From Megasphaera sp. UBA1696 (GTDB lineage Bacteria; Bacillota; Negativicutes; Veillonellales; Megasphaeraceae), in assembly GCA_002319965.1 (NCBI GenBank), contig DCJQ01000039.1, positions 66,573-130,572 of the forward strand: a stretch of 64,000 bases of DNA. Reading direction: 5' to 3'. Numbering within the stretch: the stretch's first letter is position 1; the number at the start of each line of letters is the position of its first letter. Below, in pieces: positions 26,807 to 35,021 of this stretch. The position numbers and the translations under genes were made by a program. The notes under the pieces are model-generated. The model worked only from the letters and a program-made list of their open reading frames with translations, ran no database searches and was not told where the DNA came from.

Positions 26807-27991
26807 TCATATCTGCGAAGTTTTCTTAATTTGCGACTCAATGAGATCCTGCCACTGTTGCCAAACGACATCCGGATAATATGGCTTCATATCCGCTAAT
26901 GCCTGCTGGCCTAAAGTCTGTCGCAAGATCTGATCTTTCATTAATCGTTCCAGTCCATCAGCAAACGACGTAACCCCCTCATCACATAGGACTCCGTTTT
27001 TTCCATCTACAATCAAATCGCGAACAGCATCGGCTGATTTAAACCCGACACTGGGAAGTCCCGTAGCCATAGCTTCCGTAAGGGCTAAGGGAAATCCTTC
27101 AAAAGCTGAAGGAAAGGCGAAGATATCTGCCTGCCTTAATTCCTCTTGAATAGCCTTTGTCGTACCGGCAAAATGAATTCGCTCCGTCAGCCCCTGTCTA
27201 TCTACGAACTGAATCAACTGATTGTAGTAGTCCTTCTCCCTGATTTCACCCCAAATCCAAAGATTCCAATCAGGATATCGCCCTGCTAAAGAGGCAAACG
27301 CTTCGATTAGGATATGTGTCTGCTTTTGGTCAGCATCGATGCGGCCAACGGTAATCATCTTATACGTCGATTTAGAGTGCCCCATCTGTGCCCGCTCTGA
27401 CTCTGGAACAGGCTCAACGACATTAGGGATCCAAACAACCGGTGTATGGCGGAGATACTGTCGGGCTTCGGCAACATAGGATGGCATGAGTACCTGAACA
27501 ACATCAGCTTTTGCCTTTTCATCAAGGCCTCTGCGATTGCATTTACCCATAACGGCCTGGATAGAATTATGCATCATGGCAATAATCGGAATGGTATGGC
27601 CTGCCCAACGGTCTGCCACTTGGATGGCTTCATGGTTATAGGCAATGATACAGTCGATTTCCGTCGGACTCAGCCGTTTGCGAAGTTTTTCAACAGAGAG
27701 TGAAGCCCAATAAGCTTCGACAGGCCGGTCCATAAGTGGAATGACTCGGTTCACTTCTCGTTTTATTTTAATCCATAAGGGTATTTTTTCCGGGTGGACA
27801 TCTAAATACAAGCATTCTACCCCAGCATCGAAAGGAAAGTACGGAACCGCGCCCGGGTCATCGTTGGTTGCTACCAGTACCCGATATCCCCGGGCCAGCA
27901 TGGCATTGGCCATATTCGTTAAGACTTTTTCCGTTCCGGCACTCGCCGTTACCGTTTCATCGCCCATATAGAGCAGTAATAGTGTCTTCAA
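26807..27991 (-). CDS. Glycosyltransferase family 4
   Basis: 394 residues, GT-B fold. C-terminal donor-binding half shows MITVGRIDADQKQTHILIEAFA, IHFAGTTKAIQEELRQADIFAFPSAFEGFPLALTEAMATGLPSV (E-x7-E type motif). N-terminal GTEKVLTNMANAMLARGYRV is the acceptor side, typical of WaaG-like LPS core transferases. Start is TTG at 27991 after AAGGGG. Retaining mechanism is family knowledge; sugar unknown. Confidence 0.9.
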   Translation of the reverse strand: MKTLLLLYMGDETVTASAGTEKVLTNMANAMLARGYRVLVATNDDPGAVPYFPFDAGVECLYLDVHPEKIPLWIKIKREVNRVIPLMDRPVEAYWASLSVEKLRKRLSPTEIDCIIAYNHEAIQVADRWAGHTIPIIAMMHNSIQAVMGKCNRRGLDEKAKADVVQVLMPSYVAEARQYLRHTPVVWIPNVVEPVPESERAQMGHSKSTYKMITVGRIDADQKQTHILIEAFASLAGRYPDWNLWIWGEIREKDYYNQLIQFVDRQGLTERIHFAGTTKAIQEELRQADIFAFPSAFEGFPLALTEAMATGLPSVGFKSADAVRDLIVDGKNGVLCDEGVTSFADGLERLMKDQILRQTLGQQALADMKPYYPDVVWQQWQDLIESQIKKTSQI

Positions 27992-28024
27992 TCGGTTTCC
28001 CCTTCCCCTCGTCCGTCGAGGTTC

Positions 28025-29155
28025 TTATTTTAAAACATTCTGTAAGAACGTTGCTGTACTGAAATCATGATTTACTCGTTTTAATTCAGCCTCATACGTC
28101 GGCAGCATCTGTTCGTAGGACTGCAAAAACTGTCCCAGTTGCTGACGGAGACGTCCCAGGTCTTGTAAGTCCACTTCTTGGCCGACGGTATAATTCTTAA
28201 GAATTTCCGGATTCAAGACAGACGTAGCCAATACGGGCTTATACAGGGCCAAGGCATTGAAATAGACGGCGCTCCAATTATACAGATACCGTTCATTGCT
28301 GTAAGGTAAAAACAATACATCGACGCTTTGCAGCAAATCGTACCAGGCCATGCCCAGTACCTTCCCTTTCATAAAGCGAACGGCTGATTCACGGCTGTAT
28401 TTTTCCATAATCCGTTCCATATCGTCAGCATCTTCGGGGCCGGTCGGCGCCGCTTGAACGACGAGCTCCGCCTTCCCTTCCAAATGGCTGTCCAAAAAGG
28501 CCCGGATAATGCCGTCAATATCTTTTTCTCCCTTGCGGTAGTGACCGAAGAAACCGATGCGTATCGGTTCATGATACGTAAAGTTTGCCGTCACCGAAAT
28601 GCCTTGCGGAAGGAGAACCGGCGGCGGAATGATTTCAATTTTAGAGACGTGATCGTCTTTGAAGTCATTGCGGAGGCTCGTAATTTTTAACTTAATATTT
28701 TTATAGCCTTCGCAGCGCCGGGCCTGTTTGAGGAATTTCGGCTTTTCATGGGGATTGACCCCCAAAAAGATAAAAATAACCGGCACTGGGCTCTCTTTCA
28801 ATTTACTTTTATGCAGCGATCGTAAATATCGATACGTCGCCGTCGTCAGTACAATGGCGTCCACTTCATGGCGGCAGGCCTTTTCATAGGCCGCATCGAA
28901 CCAACGGATACGCCGCCGTTCCCGCTGGATGGACAGCCAGATTTTCTTTAGTTTTCCGACGCCTTCATAGTCGACGATCTCACCGCCGCTCATATATTCA
29001 ATCGGGATTCCAAAATCAACGGGCAGGCTGCTGTTTTCCGGCAAATATAGCACCGGCTCATGGCCTTCTTTCTTCAGTTCATCGATGATCAGACGATCGA
29101 ACTCCTGTTCAAACCCGCCTTGTGTCTTCACTGTTTCTAAAATAGCTACCCGCAT
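28025..29155 (-). CDS. GT-B type glycosyltransferase
   Basis: 376 residues. Less conserved than its neighbours. IRIGFFGHYRKGEKDIDGIIRAFLD and LLQSVDVLFLPYSNERYLYNWSAVYFNALALYKPVLATS are recognisable as the donor-domain start and the E-containing site of GT4-like enzymes, but the canonical E-x7-E is incomplete. ATG at 29155 overlaps the stop of the upstream GT2 as TAATG. Likely acts on the LPS core or O-chain by context. Confidence 0.75.
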   Translation of the reverse strand: MRVAILETVKTQGGFEQEFDRLIIDELKKEGHEPVLYLPENSSLPVDFGIPIEYMSGGEIVDYEGVGKLKKIWLSIQRERRRIRWFDAAYEKACRHEVDAIVLTTATYRYLRSLHKSKLKESPVPVIFIFLGVNPHEKPKFLKQARRCEGYKNIKLKITSLRNDFKDDHVSKIEIIPPPVLLPQGISVTANFTYHEPIRIGFFGHYRKGEKDIDGIIRAFLDSHLEGKAELVVQAAPTGPEDADDMERIMEKYSRESAVRFMKGKVLGMAWYDLLQSVDVLFLPYSNERYLYNWSAVYFNALALYKPVLATSVLNPEILKNYTVGQEVDLQDLGRLRQQLGQFLQSYEQMLPTYEAELKRVNHDFSTATFLQNVLK

Positions 29156-29913
29156 TATTTTTTCTCCGCTCTTTGCAATTCGTATAATTTCAAATATTTC
29201 AACATCGTATAAAAGAAGTGATTGCAGCACATGTAGGTTCCCATCCAGCCGTCTAAAAAGCCGGCCCGGGATACGAACATCTTAAAGAAGCCGCCTAAAC
29301 TATGGAAAAAAATGCCCGATAAGGAAATCCGCTTCCCCCGCTTATAGGCATCTTCAGCCCATATGGTCGTATATTGGCAGAGTTTTCCTTCCCAGTGATG
29401 CCAGTTTTTATAGGTATAGTGTTCTAAATGACCGGGAAGATTCCGAGTCGGCAGGGCACATTCCGGATGCTCATGGACTTTATTCACCCAAGTGACCGTC
29501 GTCCGCGGAAAGAGCCGTTTTACATGGTCCGGCTTTAACACGCCGTGATTGAAGGTCGTTCCAAAGGCGACGGATTTTCGTTCCATCGAATACTGATGGG
29601 TCAATGAATCGTGTTCCACAACGTCTTTAACCGCCGCTATGAGTTCGTCATTCAGGCGTTCATCGGCATCGAGATAGAGGACCCAGTCGGCACCGGTCTG
29701 CTCAAGGGCAAAGTTGCGCTGAGCTGAAAAATCATCGGTCCAGGCGCGAAAACAGACGGTTGCTCCCTGCGCTTTGGCCAGGTCCACCGTCTTATCCGTA
29801 CTTCCTGAATCGATGATGATAACGTCATCCGTACATTTTTTTGCATTCTCAACAACGTCGACAATATTGTCTTCTTCGTTCTTCGTCAAAATCAAAATCG
29901 CTAATGAGCTCAC
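29155..29913 (-). CDS. Glycosyltransferase family 2 (WaaE/KdtX-like LPS core transferase)
   Basis: 252 residues from the GTG at 29913 (AGAGGA 8 nt upstream). SLAILILTKNEEDNIVDVVENA, IIDSGSTDKTVDLAKAQGA, QRNFALEQTGADWVLYLDADERL (DxD) and the VHEHPE segment match the WaaE subfamily that adds glucose to heptose. The frame stays open upstream into the right end of the IS200/IS605 element, so the native 5' end or promoter may have been altered by the insertion; an upstream GTG within the element could also initiate. Confidence 0.85.
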   Translation of the reverse strand: MSSLAILILTKNEEDNIVDVVENAKKCTDDVIIIDSGSTDKTVDLAKAQGATVCFRAWTDDFSAQRNFALEQTGADWVLYLDADERLNDELIAAVKDVVEHDSLTHQYSMERKSVAFGTTFNHGVLKPDHVKRLFPRTTVTWVNKVHEHPECALPTRNLPGHLEHYTYKNWHHWEGKLCQYTTIWAEDAYKRGKRISLSGIFFHSLGGFFKMFVSRAGFLDGWMGTYMCCNHFFYTMLKYLKLYELQRAEKK

Positions 29914-29967
29914 GAGCCGCGTCCTCTTTTCTTTAAGATAAGGTCTTTCCTCGGTATACTTAAGCTT

Positions 29968-30110
29968 TTGACATACTCCCACGGCTAAAGCCGAGGGATT
30001 CTAGGATGCGAGCGAGAACCGCGCATCTCGCGATGGTCTTACGTTCTCTCTCCTAACGGATGATGCCCCACCCGTATACAAATTTATGCTATTAGTAGCC
30101 TCAGACCTTC
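29968..30110 (-). ncRNA. Probable omega (right-end element) RNA of the IS605 TnpB
   Basis: TnpB proteins use a guide RNA formed from the 3' end of tnpB and the element's right end; the guide is the flanking DNA just beyond the end. Here the scaffold would be the right-end hairpin region and the guide would start AAGCTTAAGTATACC, the 5' region of the WaaE-like gene. The 5' boundary is approximate; existence is inferred from the family. Confidence 0.5.
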
Positions 30111-31196
30111 TGACAAAATATTTCTAGCCGCATTGCGGTCTCGGTCGTGATGGCTTCCGCAAGAAGGGCAAGTCCATTCATAGACACGAATATTCTTAAC
30201 TTCTTTGTTTTGGTAGCCACAGTCATGACAAAGCTGACTGGACGGATAAAATGTATCTACCTTAATAATTTGCGTTCCTGTCTGACGGCCGACATATCTC
30301 AGGATATTCTCGAACGCAGCAAAGCCGTAGTCGTTGACTTTTTTCCCGTGACCTTGTTGCATTGCCTTCATGCTGAGACTTTCAAGACAGATAACTGCAT
30401 ACTTCTGACATAGCTCTTTTGCGAGTTTAAAGTGGAAATCTCTGCGCTGATTCGCTTGTTTGTGATAGAGTCGTGCTAATACTTTACGATACTTCTGACG
30501 ATTTTTCGAGCGGAGTTGACGGTGCGACAGATTTCGACAGGCCGTACGGATAGCCTTCTGGTTCTTCTGAAAGAAGGATGGCGCGGCAATATCATTTTCC
30601 TCATCCGGAGCAACGAGCATTTTATCTTTAAAGCAGAAATCGAACCCGACGCTTTTACCTGTTCGTAGTTTAACTTCTGTAATTTTTTGTTCACAGATGA
30701 AGTAGAGATAAATGTCTCCCAAAGTGTCCCGCTTAACCGTGAGTGTCTTAATTCTGCCTTCGATGTTGCGGCTCTTGAAGTAGCGGTACTTCTGTTTGGC
30801 TATGTAGACGGTGCCATGCTCCTCATCGAGCTTCCAGCCAGCTTGCTTGAGCGTATAAGACTTGTACTTGCGGACTTTCTTAAAACCTGGCGGTGCGGTC
30901 TTACGTTTATTGTTGAGATTTGTCCAGAAGAGATTGTACGCTCTATCGATGCGGTCAGTGACATCCTGCAATGCCTGCGAGCCTATTTCTTTGAGATAAC
31001 TGAACCGCTCAAGCTTCTTGAGCTTCGTCAAGTGCTTCTGCAAAGCAAACTTGTTCAGCGACTTACGATACAGCTGCCAGTACCGCTTATGGAGTGCGAT
31101 GCAATGATTGTAGGCAAGACCTGCAGCATTAATCTGCCGATGAAGTTTTTTGTTTCGTTTTGCGGTATAGAGCTTAAACTTGTAGGTCTTTATCAT
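30084..31196 (-). CDS. tnpB: RNA-guided nuclease TnpB of IS200/IS605
   Basis: 370 residues. RuvC-like nuclease: first Asp in SVGFDFCFKD, Glu in ICLESLSMKAM, last Asp in DRDRNAARNI. The zinc finger has CHDCG and CPSCG pairs. N-terminal helix-rich domain MIKTYKFKLY...NKKLHRQIN is typical. All three acidic residues and four cysteines are present, so the nuclease looks functional. ATG at 31196 with AAGGGGC upstream; starts 7 bp after tnpA. Promotes element retention by cutting the empty donor site. Confidence 0.92.
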   Translation of the reverse strand: MIKTYKFKLYTAKRNKKLHRQINAAGLAYNHCIALHKRYWQLYRKSLNKFALQKHLTKLKKLERFSYLKEIGSQALQDVTDRIDRAYNLFWTNLNNKRKTAPPGFKKVRKYKSYTLKQAGWKLDEEHGTVYIAKQKYRYFKSRNIEGRIKTLTVKRDTLGDIYLYFICEQKITEVKLRTGKSVGFDFCFKDKMLVAPDEENDIAAPSFFQKNQKAIRTACRNLSHRQLRSKNRQKYRKVLARLYHKQANQRRDFHFKLAKELCQKYAVICLESLSMKAMQQGHGKKVNDYGFAAFENILRYVGRQTGTQIIKVDTFYPSSQLCHDCGYQNKEVKNIRVYEWTCPSCGSHHDRDRNAARNILSEGLRLLIA

Positions 31197-31203
31197 TGTA
31201 AAC

Positions 31204-31605
31204 TCAGCCCCTTGTTTTCTGTGTATCAATATACCACTTGATAGTATCGCTACTGACATTGCCAGCAGTCGAAACGAAATAACTTCTTGTCCAAAGACTG
31301 GACATTCCTTTCAGTTTTGGAAATTCGTTACGAAGAACATGAGAAGAAGCTCCTTTTATCTCCTTCATGATTTCGGCAGGAGACTGCTTTGGCCAGCATT
31401 TCAAAAAAAGATGCACATGATCAATATGGCACTCCATTGCGAGAAGCTCAATTCCGAGTTCTTCACATTTCTGTCGAGTCAGTTCTTTGAAACGATTTTC
31501 TAACTGTGGAATAAGAAATATTTTGCGCCGATACTTTGGACAGAATACAAAATGATAGTTGATGAATGACACGGTAGTTTTTGTTCTAAAATATATCGTT
31601 TCCAT
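31204..31605 (-). CDS. tnpA: IS200/IS605 Y1 transposase TnpA
   Basis: 133 residues. HUH single-strand transposase: the HIDHVHLFLK segment carries the two metal-binding His, the catalytic Tyr is in RSYFVSTAGNVSSDTIKWYI. Length normal. ATG at 31605 taken as start; a further in-frame ATG lies six codons upstream just beside the left-end hairpin. Catalyses peel-and-paste excision and integration of a single-strand circle. Confidence 0.93.
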   Translation of the reverse strand: METIYFRTKTTVSFINYHFVFCPKYRRKIFLIPQLENRFKELTRQKCEELGIELLAMECHIDHVHLFLKCWPKQSPAEIMKEIKGASSHVLRNEFPKLKGMSSLWTRSYFVSTAGNVSSDTIKWYIDTQKTRG

Positions 31606-31622
31606 GTTTATATTATAACGCA

Positions 31623-31655
31623 TTTGTAGATAAAATATACTATACTGTCTACAAA
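31623..31655 (-). repeat. Left-end hairpin of the IS605 element
   Basis: TTTGTAGA (31623-31630) and TCTACAAA (31648-31655) are perfect 8-bp arms with a 17-nt AT-rich loop, immediately upstream of tnpA, the usual position of the left-end subterminal hairpin. Confidence 0.75.
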
Positions 31656-31730
31656 AAACATTTATCCACGATTAAAATCATTGGCTCTCTGCTAAACAAT
31701 ATCGGTAATATTTTATCACATCCGGCCGGT

Positions 31731-31772
31731 AAAGTACAGAAAGGAGCCGACTGTACAAAGACAGCTGCTCCC
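31731..31772 (-). terminator. Possible terminator after hepT
   Basis: Minus-strand GGAGCAGCTGT (31772-31762) and ACAGTCGGCTCC (31754-31743) form an interrupted stem followed by TTTCTGTACTTT. It would separate the toxin-antitoxin unit from the IS element. Confidence 0.5.
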
Positions 31773-31821
31773 TCTCTTTCATCGGCCCGTTCTTATCAGA
31801 TCTTGTCCCAAAATTCAAATA

Positions 31822-32205
31822 TTATTTCAACTTCTCCAGCCATGAATGCATGACCGCGTCATATTCAGGAAAGCGGCCAATTAAGCTTGCCGCAAAAGCC
31901 TCATCGTAGGTATGAGTCGTCAAATTCCGATCATCGACCATTTTTAAGGCCTGTTCCGTTTCTGTTTCGCTCAAAAGGCCCGTTTCCCGGCAGGCACGGA
32001 TCACTTTTTTCGGCGATGCGGCGTCGATACCGTCTGGGACATAGAGGTATTCCTTAGCACATTTCCAAATCAGTTCAAAAGAGAATTCAAACCGCTGAAT
32101 CAAGGCATCCCGCTCAATTTCATTCAAGGTGTCACGGGAGGCTAATTCGTGAAATTTTCCCAAGACCCTGACGGCTAATCGATACCGTTCGGTTATTCTT
32201 TCCAC
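31822..32205 (-). CDS. hepT: HepT-type HEPN ribonuclease toxin (HI0074 family)
   Basis: 127 residues, all-helical HEPN fold. Contains the RNase/AMPylation motif R-x4-H-x-Y as RNLTTHTY near residue 99, and the family core FEFSFELIWKCAKEYL. HepT degrades RNA or tRNA ends and is neutralised when MntA adds AMP to the motif Tyr (known for characterised pairs). Start GTG at 32205 has AGGAGGGAG just upstream; the gene overlaps the end of mntA by 13 bp, so translation is coupled, antitoxin first. Confidence 0.85.
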   Translation of the reverse strand: MERITERYRLAVRVLGKFHELASRDTLNEIERDALIQRFEFSFELIWKCAKEYLYVPDGIDAASPKKVIRACRETGLLSETETEQALKMVDDRNLTTHTYDEAFAASLIGRFPEYDAVMHSWLEKLK

Positions 32206-32498
32206 AAAACTCCCTCCTCTCGAATTCGCCGGCATAAAGCGGCTCCGGCGCGATGCATATCCACCACATCGACGTGACGAGGAATCGTAGATTCTTCCAA
32301 TCGTTCTCTCAGCAACGTAATTTCATAGGAAATATCGTCCCGGCTATCGATGGCGATATCGATGTCGGAACTCATCTTTTGTTCTCCTCGTGCCCAGGAC
32401 CCGAATAGATAAACGCGCACATCTCGTTCTTTGAAATGCTGCAAAACCACTTCTTTTACGCGCTGTACAGGCTCTTCATAGATGCTGTCGACTGTCAT
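32193..32498 (-). CDS. mntA: MntA-type minimal nucleotidyltransferase antitoxin
   Basis: 101 residues. Has the G-S-x10-D-x-D nucleotidyltransferase motif as GSWARGEQKMSSDIDIAID with both metal Asp in place, so it should be an active AMP transferase acting on HepT. ATG at 32498 taken as start; an in-frame ATG four codons earlier is equally open. First gene of the module, promoter at 32537-32565. Confidence 0.85.
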   Translation of the reverse strand: MTVDSIYEEPVQRVKEVVLQHFKERDVRVYLFGSWARGEQKMSSDIDIAIDSRDDISYEITLLRERLEESTIPRHVDVVDMHRAGAALCRRIREEGVLWKE

Positions 32499-32536
32499 AA
32501 TAATCCCCATCTTCCGATAAATATCTTTCTCGTTTC

Positions 32537-32565
32537 ACTATAGCAAAGATTCCTTAACTTCGCAA
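32537..32565 (-). promoter_or_regulatory. Promoter of mntA-hepT
   Basis: Minus-strand TTGCGA (32565-32560), 17-bp spacer, TATAGT (32542-32537). A perfect 11-bp inverted repeat (32572-32608) lies 7 bp upstream of the -35. Confidence 0.6.
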
Positions 32566-32571
32566 GCGATT

Positions 32572-32627
32572 GGCAGGGCAGCGCCAAACAGCGAAAGGCT
32601 GCCCTGCCGAGTGGCGGGACAGCCTTT
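32572..32627 (-). repeat. Overlapping inverted repeats downstream of ribH
   Basis: GGCAGGGCAGC (32572-32582) and GCTGCCCTGCC (32598-32608) are perfect arms. The second arm can alternatively pair with the block at 32613-32627 (AAAGGCTGCCCTGCC against GGCGGGACAGCCTTT, 13 of 15). The two hairpins are mutually exclusive. It may terminate the rib transcript, or be an operator for the toxin-antitoxin promoter. Confidence 0.6.
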
Positions 32628-32650
32628 CCAATCCGGGATGTTCCCGGTTT

Positions 32651-33115
32651 TTATAACTGTTTGATGAGGTTGACCATTTCGATGGCACCGGTGGCAACGT
32701 CGAAGCCTTTGTTCCCGGCCTTTGTGCCGGCCCGTTCGATAGCCTGTTCGATGTTTTCCGTCGTAATGACGCCGAACATGATGGGAACGCCCGTTTTCAG
32801 CGATGCCTGGGCAATGCCCTTGGCCGATTCGCCGCAAACGAGGTCGTAGTGGCTGGTAGCACCGCGGATGACGGCACCGAGGCAAATGACGGCGTCGTAT
32901 TTACCCGATTCAGCCATTTTCTGAGCGATCAAAGGGATTTCAAAAGCTCCCGGAACCCAGGCCGTCGTGATATCGTCATCGTTGACGCCGTGACGATGGA
33001 GGGCATCATAGGCGCCGCCGAGCAATTTGCTGCAAATAAATTCATTGAAACGAGCGACGACAATACCAAACTTCGCACCAGAACCGATTAATTGACCTTC
33101 TTTAATGTGTGCCAT
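32651..33115 (-). CDS. ribH: 6,7-dimethyl-8-ribityllumazine synthase
   Basis: 154 residues. Condenses ribitylaminouracil with dihydroxybutanone phosphate. Motifs [48 protein letters not shown] with the catalytic His region and [15 protein letters not shown] are standard. AGGAG precedes ATG. Last gene of the rib unit, 36 bp after ribE; no ribBA between them. Confidence 0.96.
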   Translation of the reverse strand: MAHIKEGQLIGSGAKFGIVVARFNEFICSKLLGGAYDALHRHGVNDDDITTAWVPGAFEIPLIAQKMAESGKYDAVICLGAVIRGATSHYDLVCGESAKGIAQASLKTGVPIMFGVITTENIEQAIERAGTKAGNKGFDVATGAIEMVNLIKQL

Positions 33116-33151
33116 AATAACAACACTCCTATTCTAAATTATATATTGAAG

Positions 33152-33793
33152 TTAAAATCCATTTTCCAGCAGTTTGTCCAAGGTCAGACCGGATGAGGAC
33201 TGAGGAGAACCGACTGTGAAGCGATGGACGTATTTCCCAATGACATCTGTTTCCAAATTGACGATGGCTCCCGGATGTTTATCCATGAGGGTCGTATTGG
33301 CCATCGTATGGGGAATGATGGAAACGGAGAACTGACTGTTGCCGACGGAAACGACGGTCAAGCTGATACCGTCGATGGTGATGGATCCTTTTTCGACGAT
33401 GAAGATTTCCATATCCTTCGGAATGGAAATGGTGATGACCCGGGCAATGCCGTCATTGGCAATGCGGGCTACGTGACCGACGCCGTCGATGTGGCCGCTG
33501 ACGATGTGGCCGCCAAGTCTTCCTCCGACCTGCATGGCCCGTTCCAGGTTAACCTTAGAACCGCTCTTAATGGTGCTGAACGACGAACGGCGCATCGTTT
33601 CATGCATGACGTCAGCCGAAAAGGTCGAATCCGTCAAATCCGTTACGGTCAGGCAGACGCCGTTGACGGCAATACTGTCGCCGAGCTGTGTTCCTTCTAA
33701 TACTTTATGAGCCGCAATCGTCAACCGAATCGAGTCGGGACGGCGGTCCATATGGGCAATAGCCCCTAATTCTTCAATGATGCCAGTGAACAT
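33152..33793 (-). CDS. ribE: Riboflavin synthase (alpha chain)
   Basis: 213 residues with two tandem lumazine-binding repeats: MFTGIIEELG, SIAVNGVCLTV, ERAMQVGGRLGGHIVSGHIDGVG, then SITIDGISLTVVSV and SIIPHTMANTTL. Dismutates two lumazines to riboflavin. ATG 33793 has GGGAGGG upstream and overlaps the ribD 3' end by 20 bp. Confidence 0.96.
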   Translation of the reverse strand: MFTGIIEELGAIAHMDRRPDSIRLTIAAHKVLEGTQLGDSIAVNGVCLTVTDLTDSTFSADVMHETMRRSSFSTIKSGSKVNLERAMQVGGRLGGHIVSGHIDGVGHVARIANDGIARVITISIPKDMEIFIVEKGSITIDGISLTVVSVGNSQFSVSIIPHTMANTTLMDKHPGAIVNLETDVIGKYVHRFTVGSPQSSSGLTLDKLLENGF

Positions 33794-34913
33794 AGGCACC
33801 CTCCCTATTGGCATTATATGCCGTAAGCAATACGTTATTTTCATGCATCTCTACAGAATCGTAGATAAGCGGCAGGCATTCATCGAGCTCATCGACGCCA
33901 TAGCCGCCGACCGACGGCAGGGCCCCGACACCGCCGATGATCTTATCGCCCATGAAGGCATAGACTTTATCGACGAGGCGGGCATCAAAGAAACTGCCCT
34001 GAACGGTGCTTCCCCCTTCGACAAGGATACTGGTCAGCCCTTCTTCGTGAAGTCGCTTCAAGGCTTCCGGAAGATTGATGGACTGATTGTCTTGAAGTAA
34101 GGGTGCCAAAATGACCCGAACACCGGCATTTTTCAAAGCCTTCATCTTTTCAACGGGGCAGGCCGACGTCGTCATGACAATGGTCGGCGTCGTCTTATCG
34201 GTTACGACCAGGGACTTCAGCGGCGTCCGCCCCTTGGCATCGAGGACGATGCGCACCGGCTGGTGCGGCGCTGCCTGACCTTCTCGTTCGATACGGCAGG
34301 TCAAGAGCGGATTGTCCGCCAAGACGGTGTTGATGCCGACTAAAATGCCGTCGTAAATGGAGCGCAAATAATGGCCGTAATTCCGGGCCCATTCGTTGGT
34401 AATCCATTTCGAATGGCCCGTCCGCGATGCCGTGCGGCCGTCGAGGCTTTGGGCCAGTTTAACGGCAATGAACGGTTTTTGGACCATCATGTTTTTGATA
34501 AAGACTTCATTGAGCTGGGCCGCTTCTTTCGACAACAGGCCCACTTCAACGGCGATGCCGGCCTTGCGCAGGATGGCCGCACCCTTACCGGAAACGCGGG
34601 GATTGGGGTCGAGCATGGCCATGACGACCTTGCCGACGCCCTTTTCGGCCAGCGTCCGCGCGCACGGAGGTGTTCGGCCGTAATGGGCACAAGGTTCGAG
34701 GGTCACATAAACCGTCGCTCCCTTGGCCTTTTCACCGGCCTCTCTCAAGGCCCACACTTCAGCATGAGGGGTGCCGGCCTTATGGTGATAGCCGGTGCCG
34801 ACGATTTCACCATCTTTGACGATGACGCAGCCGACGGCCGGATTTGGTGTCGTATAACCCAGAGCTGATTTTGCCAGTTCCAGGGCTTTTCTCATATACT
34901 CTGCCGGTTCCAA
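33774..34913 (-). CDS. ribD: Bifunctional diaminohydroxyphosphoribosylaminopyrimidine deaminase / 5-amino-6-(5-phosphoribosylamino)uracil reductase
   Basis: About 379 residues. Deaminase domain: NPAVGCVIVKDG, HAEVWAL (zinc His and catalytic Glu), EPCAHYGRTPPC (zinc Cys). Reductase domain: AVKLAQSLDGRTA, RSIYDGILVGINTVLADNPLLT and LVEGGSTVQGSF. Start is set at TTG 34913, 5 nt after GGGAAGG; ATG at 34895 is an alternative. Longer frames run back through the terminator and riboswitch and are artefacts. First gene of ribD-ribE-ribH under FMN control. Confidence 0.94.
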   Translation of the reverse strand: MEPAEYMRKALELAKSALGYTTPNPAVGCVIVKDGEIVGTGYHHKAGTPHAEVWALREAGEKAKGATVYVTLEPCAHYGRTPPCARTLAEKGVGKVVMAMLDPNPRVSGKGAAILRKAGIAVEVGLLSKEAAQLNEVFIKNMMVQKPFIAVKLAQSLDGRTASRTGHSKWITNEWARNYGHYLRSIYDGILVGINTVLADNPLLTCRIEREGQAAPHQPVRIVLDAKGRTPLKSLVVTDKTTPTIVMTTSACPVEKMKALKNAGVRVILAPLLQDNQSINLPEALKRLHEEGLTSILVEGGSTVQGSFFDARLVDKVYAFMGDKIIGGVGALPSVGGYGVDELDECLPLIYDSVEMHENNVLLTAYNANREGAYVHWHH

Positions 34914-34954
34914 TATATTCCTTCCCTTCTTCTTGGATTTGCAGGCGGGAAAAC

Positions 34955-34988
34955 GAAAAAAGGCTATGGATGAAAAATCTCCATAGCC
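34955..34988 (-). terminator. Riboswitch-associated terminator before ribD
   Basis: Minus-strand GGCTATGGA (34988-34980 region) pairs with TCCATAGCC (34970-34962), 9-nt loop, then TTTTTTCG. It lies between the FMN aptamer and the ribD start, the normal expression platform. A smaller hairpin AGACA/TGTCT with seven T (35002-35025) precedes it and shares bases with aptamer stem P1. Confidence 0.85.
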
Positions 34989-35021
34989 CTTTGAGCACAA
35001 CAAAAAAAGACACTGTCGTCT

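Larger units (their letters stand above)
29968..31680 (-). mobile_element. IS200/IS605-family insertion sequence, tnpA and tnpB, apparently intact
   Basis: tnpA then tnpB on the minus strand, with end hairpins and no terminal inverted repeats. The right end (minus strand) reads GAAT, then hairpin CCCTCGGCTTTAGCCGTGGG, then GTATGTCAA; GAAT and terminal TCAA match the right guide and cleavage tetranucleotides of IS608, placing that end at 29968. The left end contains the TTTGTAGA/TCTACAAA hairpin at 31623-31655; the exact left cleavage site is not resolved, so 31680 is approximate. It sits at the promoter-proximal edge of the LPS glycosyltransferase genes. Confidence 0.9.
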
